A program made the translations under genes and the position numbers. From Chloroflexota bacterium (GTDB taxonomy: Bacteria > Chloroflexota > UBA6077 > JADZDV01): a DNA stretch of 14,439 nt. The notes below the pieces were generated by a model, which worked only from the letters and a program-made list of their open reading frames with translations, searched no databases and was not told the origin of the DNA. The stretch is from assembly GCA_020850915.1 (NCBI GenBank), contig JADZDV010000053.1, forward strand, positions 1-14,439. The letters run 5' to 3'. Shown here one piece after another: positions 1 through 6,096 of this stretch (position 1 is the first letter of the stretch; every line of letters begins with the position of its first letter).

Positions 1-1
1 C

Positions 2-193
2 ACGATCGGGCTGGTGCTGCCGTCGGAGGTCGTCGCCCTGCTGGTCCTCCTGCTGCCAGAGCGCTCCACCGAGCTGGCGGTGCTGATCGGCATGGCCATT
101 GTGGGGCTGGTCCACGCCAACGCCCTGACCCGCGGAGCCCAGGCCACGCGGGCATACCGGGACGTTGCTGTCCACGCCTCCGATCCTGGCTGA
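2..193 (+). CDS. C-terminal end of an unidentified membrane protein (partial)
   Basis: An open frame enters from the left edge and runs 63 codons to a TGA at 191-193. The visible residues form two hydrophobic stretches, roughly residues 3-18 (rich in Leu and Val) and 25-41 (including LIGMAIVGLVHA), separated by a short charged turn with PERSTE. A polar tail of about 20 residues containing Arg and Asp follows. This is the pattern of the last two transmembrane helices of an inner-membrane protein with a short hydrophilic C-terminus. Codons are GC-rich at the third position, as in the other genes here, which supports real coding. I do not recognise a family from this fragment, and the start lies outside the window. 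Hairpins downstream (214-268) could mark its transcript end. Confidence 0.6.
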   Translation, partial: TIGLVLPSEVVALLVLLLPERSTELAVLIGMAIVGLVHANALTRGAQATRAYRDVAVHASDPG

Positions 194-251
194 GCCAGCG
201 CCACGGTGGAACCAGCAGACGCTGCTCGCGCAACCGCGCGGATCCCACCTG

Positions 252-268
252 GCGCCTGGTCCAGGCGC
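252..268 (+). other. Strong GC-rich stem-loop downstream of the membrane gene
   Basis: GCGCCTGG (252-259) and CCAGGCGC (261-268) are exact reverse complements separated by one base, so a stem of about 7 bp with a 3-base loop can form. A smaller hairpin, AGCAG/CTGCT, lies at 214-226. Both follow the stop codon at 193. No T tract follows, so a classical intrinsic terminator is not shown, but a 3'-end or termination role is plausible. Confidence 0.3.
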
Positions 269-348
269 ATGAGGTCGGCCAGGCCTGATCTGGATCACGC
301 TGGGTAGCGGGCCGCTCATGCGACACCGGTCAGCTCATCTGCACGATG

Positions 349-360
349 TGTTATATAACA
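349..360. promoter_or_regulatory. Perfect 12-base AT-rich palindrome, candidate operator
   Basis: TGTTATATAACA reads the same on both strands and is the most AT-rich stretch of the first kilobase. It lies in the gene-free stretch 194-605, about 245 bases before the molybdopterin-protein start. Its GTTATAT half (350-356) recurs exactly at 1145-1151 in the marR promoter. MarR proteins bind short AT-rich palindromes, so this may be a second operator of the regulator encoded at 1174-1755. It also contains TATAAC (354-359), 5 of 6 matches to a -10 box, but I see no convincing -35. Apart from this and the hairpins, I find nothing else supportable in 194-605. Confidence 0.4.
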
Positions 361-605
361 ACTCGACCGGCGCCCAGACCGCGTGCCGCGGTCGAAGCCT
401 GGACCCAGGCAGCGAGCCTCGTCGCTGCCGCTAGCGTCCGGCATGGCCAGTGCAGGGAGTGCCACCCCGGCCATCCAATCATCAAAGCGACAGAGGCGGT
501 GATCGGGACATGGCCACCGTAACCTCTGGAACGGCTTCATAAGGCTCGGGGATGATGACGGAGCGGCGCCACGCCTGCGCCGGGCCAGCATCTGGAGGAC
601 CAATC

Positions 606-1130
606 ATGTCGTCACTCAACCAACTGCCAGTCCACCCCGTCCCCGACAGCGCCCGGGCCGCCGCGGCCGAGGCAACCCTCAGCATCGAAGGGCTCGTCGA
701 ACGTCCTGTCGTGCTGGGCGCCGCGGACCTTGCACACCTCCCGCGCGTGACGCTCAACGACGATTTTCATTGCGCGGAAGGCTGGTCGGTGGCCGACCTG
801 CGCTGGGAAGGGGTCTGGCTGAGCGAGGTGCTGGCGCTCGCCCGGCCACTGCCCACGGCCCGCCACGCGCGGGTCTGCTCTGGCGAGTACGCCGTGCCCG
901 TGGCGCTGGATCAGGCCTCAGACGCGCTGCTCTGCGATCGGCTTGGCGACCAGCCGCTCCCGCTGGCCCATGGAGCGCCCTGGCGCTTGCTGCTGCCGCG
1001 TGGCGACTGCCACACCAGCGTGAAGTGGGTCACCAGGCTCGAGCTGTGCGCCGAGCCGGGCGAGCAGAGCGGTCTGCGGATCGCCCGCGCGCGGTTGGCT
1101 CGAACGGGAGATGCATCACCGACTGAGTGA
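606..1130 (+). CDS. Small molybdopterin-binding oxidoreductase (sulfite oxidase / MsrP-type domain)
   Basis: This 174-residue protein is essentially one oxidoreductase molybdopterin-binding domain, the fold of sulfite oxidase, plant nitrate reductase and YedY/MsrP. Evidence is the block FHCAEGWSV (residues 54-62), where Cys56 matches the family's molybdenum ligand, and the late block GAPWRLLLPRG (123-133) followed by SVKWV (138-142), which contact the cofactor. The N-terminal LSIEGLVERP (25-34) is the usual opening strand. It lacks a twin-Arg signal, the C-terminal dimerisation domain of sulfite oxidases and a heme domain, so it is probably a cytoplasmic stand-alone oxidoreductase of unknown substrate. 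I chose ATG 606 because TGGAGGA at 593-599 is well spaced; an in-frame ATG at 552 lacks such a site. A MarR gene follows after 43 bases, suggesting linked control. The family is fairly sure; the substrate is not. Confidence 0.85.
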   Translation: MSSLNQLPVHPVPDSARAAAAEATLSIEGLVERPVVLGAADLAHLPRVTLNDDFHCAEGWSVADLRWEGVWLSEVLALARPLPTARHARVCSGEYAVPVALDQASDALLCDRLGDQPLPLAHGAPWRLLLPRGDCHTSVKWVTRLELCAEPGEQSGLRIARARLARTGDASPTE

Positions 1131-1142
1131 AGTCGGGCGCGG

Positions 1143-1170
1143 CCGTTATATCGTGCTCCGCTATAATCGG
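1143..1170. promoter_or_regulatory. Imperfect inverted repeat over the marR -10 box, candidate autoregulatory operator
   Basis: CCGTTATA (1143-1150) and TATAATCGG (1162-1170) are reverse complements apart from one bulged base, separated by 11 bases. The right arm contains the -10 hexamer of the marR gene, so a bound dimer would occlude RNA polymerase. This placement is typical of autorepressing MarR genes. The left arm shares GTTATAT with the palindrome at 349-360. Confidence 0.45.
1162..1167 (+). promoter_or_regulatory. Consensus -10 box (TATAAT) giving a probable leaderless marR mRNA
   Basis: A perfect TATAAT lies six bases before the ATG at 1174. A start site about 7 bases after the hexamer falls on or next to that ATG. 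There is no Shine-Dalgarno sequence in front of it, which fits leaderless translation. The -35 position (about 1139-1144) is GC-rich and does not match TTGACA, so activity would rest on the -10 or an activator. Confidence 0.5.
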
Positions 1171-1173
1171 TGC

Positions 1174-1755
1174 ATGGCCATACCTGACGATTCGATCAGC
1201 CTCGACGACTACCGGGCGCTCGCGCGCTTCCGGTACGAGCTGCGCCGATTCCTCCATTTCAGCGGGCAAGCAGCCCGCTCCGCACACCTCGAGCCACAGC
1301 AGCACCAATTGCTGCTGGCGCTCAAGGGCCTCGCACCAGGCGGCCATGCGACGGTCGGCCAGCTTGCCGACTGGCTCCAGATCCAGCACAACAGCGCCGT
1401 CGAGCTGGCCGGACGGGTTGCCGAGCGGGGCTTCATCACGCGCGAGCAGGATCGAGACGACCGGCGACGTGTGCAGGTACGCCTGACTTCGGCCGGGGAG
1501 AGCGTCCTTCGCCGGCTCTCGATCGACCACCGCGCCGAGCTGCGCCTGCTCGCCCCGGCCCTGCTCCAGTCGCTCCGTGAGCTCGTCGTCGAGCCTGGGG
1601 CGGTGCCCGACGGGAACGGCGCTGGCGGTTCAGGCAAGGCGGCGACCGGGGAGCGAGGCGCCGCGGTGATCGAGTCCCGCGTGCTCCGGCCGCGGCGCCC
1701 CGACATTTATCCGCGTGGCCTGAGCCGACGTGACGCGGCGGCCAGCGACGCGTGA
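1174..1755 (+). CDS. MarR-family winged-helix transcriptional regulator
   Basis: The product has 193 residues. Residues 10-35 form the N-terminal dimerisation helix (DDYRALARFRYELRRFL). Residues 41-92 hold the helix-turn-helix, with LTP-like PQQHQLLLAL and the recognition-helix region HATVGQLADWLQIQHNSAV. The wing is DRDDRRRVQVRLT (93-105), a very characteristic MarR signature, followed by TSAGESVLRRL. MarR proteins are dimeric repressors that release DNA on binding phenolic or other small ligands or on oxidation; this one has no cysteine, so a Cys redox switch is unlikely. Residues 140-193 are a low-complexity Gly/Ala/Arg tail not normal for the family, which usually ends near 150. An upstream in-frame ATG at 1111 would overlap the previous gene and lacks homologous sequence; ATG 1174 has a promoter right before it. 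It probably controls itself and perhaps the molybdoenzyme gene. Confidence 0.9.
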   Translation: MAIPDDSISLDDYRALARFRYELRRFLHFSGQAARSAHLEPQQHQLLLALKGLAPGGHATVGQLADWLQIQHNSAVELAGRVAERGFITREQDRDDRRRVQVRLTSAGESVLRRLSIDHRAELRLLAPALLQSLRELVVEPGAVPDGNGAGGSGKAATGERGAAVIESRVLRPRRPDIYPRGLSRRDAAASDA

Positions 1756-2054
1756 CGGCCGCCGACCGGGAGCGCACGACGGCAGCGCGCGGCCCTCCTG
1801 AAGCGACGACCGCTTCGTCGTCGGCAGACGCGCGCCGACAGCCGACCCGCTAGAGCCTCGGGGACTTCATCACCGCGCCGCGGCCCGTCCGCGGGGGTCG
1901 GGCACAGGGCTGAGCCCCACGTTCGACTCATCGCCCCCGTCGCCCCACGAGAACTCCACCAGACTGGCCTACCGGGCCCGTTGCCGCTAGACTGCACCGA
2001 GCCCTGGCGGCGGCCGGGGGGCACGCCGAGATTCGTGGGGAAGGAGCAGGGCAG
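1756..2054. other. Intergenic stretch with two mutually exclusive hairpins
   Basis: I see no gene in these 299 bases. Near 1800-1823, GAAGCG (1800-1805) can pair with CGCTTC (1811-1816). Alternatively CGACGAC (1804-1810) can pair with GTCGTCG (1817-1823). The two stems share bases, so only one can form at a time. No T tract follows. They may mark the 3' end of the marR transcript. The promoter of the cupin gene should lie in the second half, but I find no convincing pair of boxes. Confidence 0.3.
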
Positions 2055-2459
2055 ATGTTCGTGTTCGATCTAGCGGTGGAGCAGGAGTTTGATCCGAAGC
2101 GGCACGTCGAGAAGGTCCTCGGCAAGGAGGGGGGCGGGGACTTCACCGTAGCGTGCTGGGAGCCGGGCCAGATCAGCCCGTACCACTGCCATCCCGAAGC
2201 GACGGAGATCTACTTCTGCTACCAGGGTGGCGGCAAGATGCATACTCGCACGGAGTCGGTGGACGTCAAGCCCGGCGCGTTCGTGGTGCACCCGGCCGGC
2301 GAGCTGCACGAGTATGAGAACGGATCCCAGCGCACCCTGTTGTTCCGGGTCCGCTACGGCGCGAGCATGCACGCTCGCCACATCGCCTGGCGCGGTCATC
2401 TCGGGTGGAGCCAGCGACCCGAGGACGCCGAGTACTTCCGCCAGCATCCTGACGACTGA
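2055..2459 (+). CDS. Single-domain cupin protein, metal-binding
   Basis: This 134-residue protein is a one-domain cupin beta-barrel. Cupin motif 1 is seen as PYHCHPEATEIYFCYQGGG with His44, His46 and Glu51. Motif 2 is PGAFVVHPAGELHEYEN (73-89) with the PAGELH turn and His85. These four side chains are the classical 2-His-Glu-His site for Fe, Mn, Ni or Zn. Small cupins of this kind act as dioxygenases, isomerases, decarboxylases or sugar-modifying enzymes, or bind ligands; the sequence does not say which. AAGGAG at 2041-2046 lies 8 bases before the ATG, which fixes the start. The next gene begins 57 bases after the stop in the same direction, so the two probably form an operon and may act on the same carboxylic acid. 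There is no signal peptide, so it is cytoplasmic. Confidence 0.85.
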   Translation: MFVFDLAVEQEFDPKRHVEKVLGKEGGGDFTVACWEPGQISPYHCHPEATEIYFCYQGGGKMHTRTESVDVKPGAFVVHPAGELHEYENGSQRTLLFRVRYGASMHARHIAWRGHLGWSQRPEDAEYFRQHPDD

Positions 2460-2516
2460 AACACCCGTCGCTCGGCGGCGACGGCTCTCGCCCCGTGCTC
2501 TTCGAGGAGACCACAG

Positions 2517-3263
2517 ATGACCGTCGCCTTCCCCTGGTACGAGCTGGGCTACGTCATCCCGCACCTGTACACCGACCTCGACGCCTACCAGTTCTACCGC
2601 GTTGCGCCGGACGGCATGGTGCTGGTGACGACGCAGCTCAACCTCAAGGACTACACCATCGCCGCCGTGGAGGACGAGCTGGCGACGCTCTGGCAGCGCT
2701 TCGAGCTGCTGGCCAGACGCGGTGTCAACCGGATCTCGCTCTCCGGCGTGCCGGTCGCGGCGGCGCTCGGGCGGCAGCGCGTGCTCGGCATCCTTGAGGA
2801 AGCGCGCTTGCGTACCAGGCTGCCGTGCGACACGGACCTCGAGGCGCACATCTCCGCGCTCCAGCACCTCGGCGCGACGACGATCGCCCTGGCCACCCGC
2901 TGGTCCGCGGCGGTCAACCAGGCGCTAACCCGCTACCTTGCGGAGGCCGGCATTCAAGTCCTTGCCTGCCGCTCGCACGCCCGCACGCTCGAGCAGAACA
3001 AGCACGCCAGAGCCGAGGACGACCACCAGCTCGCCCTGGACCTCGTACGCCAGGTGGTCGCCGATGCGCCCACGGCCCAGGCGATCCTCCTACCAGGTGG
3101 CCTCTGGTTTGCCGTCCACGCCGTCCCGGTCCTCGAGGCGGAGCTGAACCGGGTCGTCCTGACGAACATCATCTCCACCACCTGGGCCGCCCTGGCGGCA
3201 GCCGGCGACGGCGTCAAGCACCGTCCAGACCCCGCGCGGAGCAGGCTGCTGGCCAGCATCTGA
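2517..3263 (+). CDS. Asp/Glu racemase-superfamily protein, maleate isomerase / arylmalonate decarboxylase-like
   Basis: The product has 248 residues. Layout and motifs resemble arylmalonate decarboxylases and maleate cis-trans isomerases: an N-terminal GYVIP..YRVAPDGMVLVTTQLNL region, a central DTDLEAHISALQHLGATTIAL (105-125) and the C-terminal block LLPGGLWFAVHAVPVLE (191-207), then VVLTN and STTWAAL. In this superfamily two loops each offer a catalytic cysteine; the decarboxylases keep only the second one, before Gly-Gly. Here the first loop reads SLSGVPVAA with Gly77 and the second reads LPGG with Pro193, so neither cysteine is seen. The only cysteines, Cys104 and Cys151, lie elsewhere. 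The substrate is unknown; a diacid or malonate-type acid would fit the family. GAGGAG (2504-2509) sits 7 bases before the ATG. It is the second gene of a likely operon with the cupin. Confidence 0.75.
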   Translation: MTVAFPWYELGYVIPHLYTDLDAYQFYRVAPDGMVLVTTQLNLKDYTIAAVEDELATLWQRFELLARRGVNRISLSGVPVAAALGRQRVLGILEEARLRTRLPCDTDLEAHISALQHLGATTIALATRWSAAVNQALTRYLAEAGIQVLACRSHARTLEQNKHARAEDDHQLALDLVRQVVADAPTAQAILLPGGLWFAVHAVPVLEAELNRVVLTNIISTTWAALAAAGDGVKHRPDPARSRLLASI

Positions 3264-3327
3264 CCCAGTCGCGGTTCGCCGATGGCCCCTTTCGACACCG
3301 GCGGTGGGAGCCGTCGCGCGAACCTCG

Positions 3328-3468
3328 TACGGGCGCAGCAAGGAGCCCGTCTCAGAATTGTCGCTTCCACCACTTCACGTTCCCGTTCGTCCGGGGCCTT
3401 TGGGAAGGCGAGGTGCCGAATTTCGAGCGATTCTCGAATTCTGAGACAGGCTCCTTGCTGCGCCCCTA
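3328..3468. mobile_element. 141-bp inverted-repeat element, MITE-like
   Basis: The left end 3328-3359 and the right end 3437-3468 are reverse complements over 32 bases with two mismatches; the core GGGCGCAGCAAGGAGCC at 3331-3347 pairs exactly with 3449-3465. The ends enclose 77 bases with no gene and a smaller internal hairpin, TTCGAG/CTCGAA (3422-3438). Long terminal inverted repeats around a short non-coding core suit a miniature transposable element; I see no clear target-site duplication. As RNA it would form a long hairpin that could also end or protect the preceding operon transcript. It fills much of the 327-base gap between the isomerase-like gene and the transglycosylase. I see no second copy in this window. 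Confidence 0.6.
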
Positions 3469-3515
3469 CCAGTCGTCGGTCGCGCGGTTCTGCTCGACAA
3501 ACTGGCGTTCTGGCC

Positions 3516-3545
3516 TTGTCCATTCCGACGGTCGTCTGGTAGCCT
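3516..3545 (+). promoter_or_regulatory. Weak candidate promoter for the lytic transglycosylase
   Basis: TTGTCC (3516-3521, 4 of 6 matches to the -35 consensus) and TAGCCT (3540-3545, 3 of 6) are spaced by 18 bases. Transcription would begin near 3552 and leave about 40 bases before the GTG at 3591. The match is poor and this is only a candidate. Confidence 0.2.
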
Positions 3546-3590
3546 GAGAGACGCTCGGTGTCCGTCCCTGGTTGTCCCGGAGTCCCTGTC

Positions 3591-5894
3591 GTGTCCCCCT
3601 CCCTGGCGCTCTTCCACCGCCTCAGCCGCCCCGTCGCCCTGGTCGCTGCCTGCGCCGCCCTGGTTGTTCCCGTTTCTCCCCTGCATCCCGATCGCTGGCA
3701 GGATCCCTCTGCTCTCGTCGAGACGGGTGCCGCCCTCGATGACTCCGTCTCGCCCGCGGCGCTCGACCAGGCTGAAGCGCCGGGCGCGGCGCTCGCCAGG
3801 GCGCTTCGACTGCGGCTCGAAGCCGATCCTGACGGCGCACGGGCGATCTACGACCGCCTCGCCCAGCAGCCCGATCCAGACGTCGCGAGCGCGGCCCAGC
3901 TTGGCCTGGCGGCGCTGAAGACCGAGGCGGGCGCAAGCGGAGAAGCGGTGGCGACCCTCGAGGCGCTGCTGGCCCGCCATGGCCAGACCTCGAGCGCCGA
4001 GCGGGCGCAGCTTGCGCTCGGCATCGCGCGCCGCGAAGCGGGCGACTGCGCCGGCGCCCTGGCAGCGCTGGCCGATCAGCGGCTTCGCGCAGGGCGCCTG
4101 AAGGCCTACGCGGGTTACGAGGCGGCGCTTTGCCACCAGGCGGCCGGCGACGCGCGGGCGACGTTGGCGCAGGTGGCGGCCAGCCTGGACGGGGCTTCAC
4201 GCCTGCCGCGGGTCGAACTGCTCGAGATGAAGGCCAACGCTCTGACCAGACTGGGCCAGACGTCCGACGCGCTGGCGGTCTGGAACGAGCTCCAGTCCCT
4301 GGCGCGCACGGCGAGCTACCGAGCGCAGACCGGGATGGCGGCCGCCCGCCTGCTTCGCGACCTGGGTCGGACGGGCGAGGCGGCGAAGCTCTACGCCCAG
4401 GTGCTGATCGACGCGCCGACTCTGCCCGCCGCCGGCTCGGCGCTGGACGCCCTGCGCGACATGGATGAGCTGGGGCTCGTCTCCTACTACCAGGCCGGAC
4501 TCGTCCGCTACAACGCCGGCGACTGGGCGAGCGCCCAGCGCAACTTCGAGGGCTCCCTGCTGACGCCGTCAGAGGCGCCAGACCACTCCGCGGCGCGTTA
4601 CTTCCTGTCCATCGCCCGCCTGCGTCAGGGTGCGGAGAACGAGGCCGCGGACGCGTTGCTGGCGCTGCCGGGCTCCTACCCCGCGAGCGACGTCGCTCCC
4701 CCGGCCCTCATGCGGGCTGGCAAGCTGCTGGAAGGCCTGGACCGGACGACCGACGCCCTGGCCGCCTACGCGCGCCTGGCGAAGGACTATCCAGCTAGCT
4801 CGCTGTCCCCTCAGGCGCAGCTCCGCATCGGCCTGCTCTCGGTCTTCCGCGGGCGGCCGGCAGACGGCGCGCCGAGCCTGAGCGCCCTGGCGCACTCGGA
4901 CGCCAGTCCGGGCATGCGGGCCTGGGCGTTGATGTGGCTCGGCAAGATCGAGGCGAGCGGCGGCAACGCCGAGGCTGCCCGCGCGCGGTGGCAGGCGGCC
5001 GTCCAGACCTCGCCGCTGACCTTCGGCGGCTTCCGCTCGGCCGGATTGCTGAACGGCGATCGAATGGCTGTGGCCGCTAGCTCCAGCCTCGACCCTGGCA
5101 AGCTCGGCGTCTCCGCCCAGGAGCTGGCAGACCTGGATGCCTGGCTCGCCGCGAAGGGCGTGGACCGTCAGGCCCTCTCTGACCAGTTGGCGGCGGATCC
5201 CGCGCTGGCACGAGCGGACGATCTCCTGGCGATGGGGCGGGCGGATCTGGCTGCCTGGGAATGGGACGATCTCGCGCGGCGCGGTCCGGAAGCGGAGCGC
5301 CAGTACGTCCTCTCACTCGCCATGGCCGACCGCGGCCTCGCCCGGCTCGCCATGACCCAGGTGCTCGACGGCCTTCGGAAAGACGGCGCGGCGTCGGCCG
5401 ACGCACCGACGGCGCTTCAGAAGCTGCTCTATCCGCTGCCATACGCCGGCCAGCTCGCCGCGCGGGGTGCCCAGTACGGCGTCGACCCGCTGCTCCTGGC
5501 GGCGCTGATCCGCCAGGAGAGCGCCTTCAACCCGCGGGCCCGCTCGCGCGCCAACGCGCTCGGTCTGGCCCAGGTGCTCCCCAGCACCGGCGCCGGCATC
5601 GCTCGGGCGCTTGGCCGACCGGGTTTTCAGGAGAGCGACCTGTTCCGTCCCGACGTTGGCATCGAGTTCGGCGCCTACTATCTCGGCCAGGCCCTGAGCC
5701 GCCGCGGCGGCCAGGTCTTCCCCGCGCTCGCCGGCTACAACGCCGGTAACGGCGCGGTGGACGGGTGGCTGCGCGACCCCGCGAACGCCGACGCCGACAT
5801 CTTTTCGGAGCGTATCCCGTTCCCGGAGACCGGCAACTACGTCCATATTGTCTTCGAGACGTACGGCATGTACCGGGCGCTGTACTCGAAATAA
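3591..5894 (+). CDS. Soluble lytic murein transglycosylase (TPR superhelix plus SLT domain)
   Basis: This 767-residue exported enzyme should cleave peptidoglycan glycan strands between MurNAc and GlcNAc, forming 1,6-anhydro ends. The N-terminus has Arg9 and Arg12 followed by a hydrophobic run (VALVAACAALVVPV), a signal peptide or membrane anchor. A long Ala/Leu-rich helical region with TPR-like repeats spans about residues 40-600, as in Slt70, whose ring of helices guides the glycan. The SLT domain is C-terminal (about 614-767). It holds RQESAFNPRA with catalytic Glu643, ALGLAQVLP (656-664), AGYNAG (714-719) and IPFPETGNYV (742-751), all family motifs. I prefer GTG 3591, preceded by CGGAG at 3578-3582. 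GTG 3558 is in frame and would add 11 residues, with only a weak GAGAG before it. It stands alone, convergent with the aldolase gene. Confidence 0.92.
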   Translation: MSPSLALFHRLSRPVALVAACAALVVPVSPLHPDRWQDPSALVETGAALDDSVSPAALDQAEAPGAALARALRLRLEADPDGARAIYDRLAQQPDPDVASAAQLGLAALKTEAGASGEAVATLEALLARHGQTSSAERAQLALGIARREAGDCAGALAALADQRLRAGRLKAYAGYEAALCHQAAGDARATLAQVAASLDGASRLPRVELLEMKANALTRLGQTSDALAVWNELQSLARTASYRAQTGMAAARLLRDLGRTGEAAKLYAQVLIDAPTLPAAGSALDALRDMDELGLVSYYQAGLVRYNAGDWASAQRNFEGSLLTPSEAPDHSAARYFLSIARLRQGAENEAADALLALPGSYPASDVAPPALMRAGKLLEGLDRTTDALAAYARLAKDYPASSLSPQAQLRIGLLSVFRGRPADGAPSLSALAHSDASPGMRAWALMWLGKIEASGGNAEAARARWQAAVQTSPLTFGGFRSAGLLNGDRMAVAASSSLDPGKLGVSAQELADLDAWLAAKGVDRQALSDQLAADPALARADDLLAMGRADLAAWEWDDLARRGPEAERQYVLSLAMADRGLARLAMTQVLDGLRKDGAASADAPTALQKLLYPLPYAGQLAARGAQYGVDPLLLAALIRQESAFNPRARSRANALGLAQVLPSTGAGIARALGRPGFQESDLFRPDVGIEFGAYYLGQALSRRGGQVFPALAGYNAGNGAVDGWLRDPANADADIFSERIPFPETGNYVHIVFETYGMYRALYSK

Positions 5895-5955
5895 CGTCCT
5901 CTCAGCGGGGTTGTGATCGACGCGAGCATCGACCACCACTTCTCAAGAGATGGTC

Positions 5956-5979
5956 CTGCCCGCTGCCAGCGGAGGGCAG
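5956..5979. other. Bulged hairpin between convergent genes, possible terminator
   Basis: CTGCC (5956-5960) pairs with GGCAG (5975-5979) and, inside it, CGCT (5961-5964) pairs with AGCG (5968-5971) around a 3-base loop. It lies in the 202-base gap where the transglycosylase and the aldolase genes converge, a place for a two-way terminator. No T tract is present on either side. The rest of 5895-6096 shows nothing further that I can support. Confidence 0.25.
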
Positions 5980-6096
5980 CGAGCCGACGCGGTACTGCGC
6001 CTGGCAGACGCCGGCGCGGCCCTTCCTGAGGAGACGCCAGAGTGGTGCTCACCACCAGTCGCGCACCACCAGCTCCTCGTCACCAGCCGCTCGTCC

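Noticed and set aside
316..603. A 95-codon minus-strand frame in the gene-free stretch 194-605
   Set aside because: Arg/Ser/Pro-rich composition typical of random GC-rich frames, no ribosome site that I trust, no recognisable family.
552..605. Upstream start (ATG 552) for the molybdopterin protein
   Set aside because: The extra 18 residues show no signal peptide or family similarity, while ATG 606 has a strong, well-spaced ribosome site.
2070..2867. A 265-codon minus-strand open frame across the cupin and racemase-fold genes
   Set aside because: It spans two well-supported plus-strand genes with ribosome sites; no domain is visible in it.
3282..3542. Short plus-strand frames crossing the inverted-repeat element
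   Set aside because: They run through both repeat arms, change composition along their length and resemble no protein I know.
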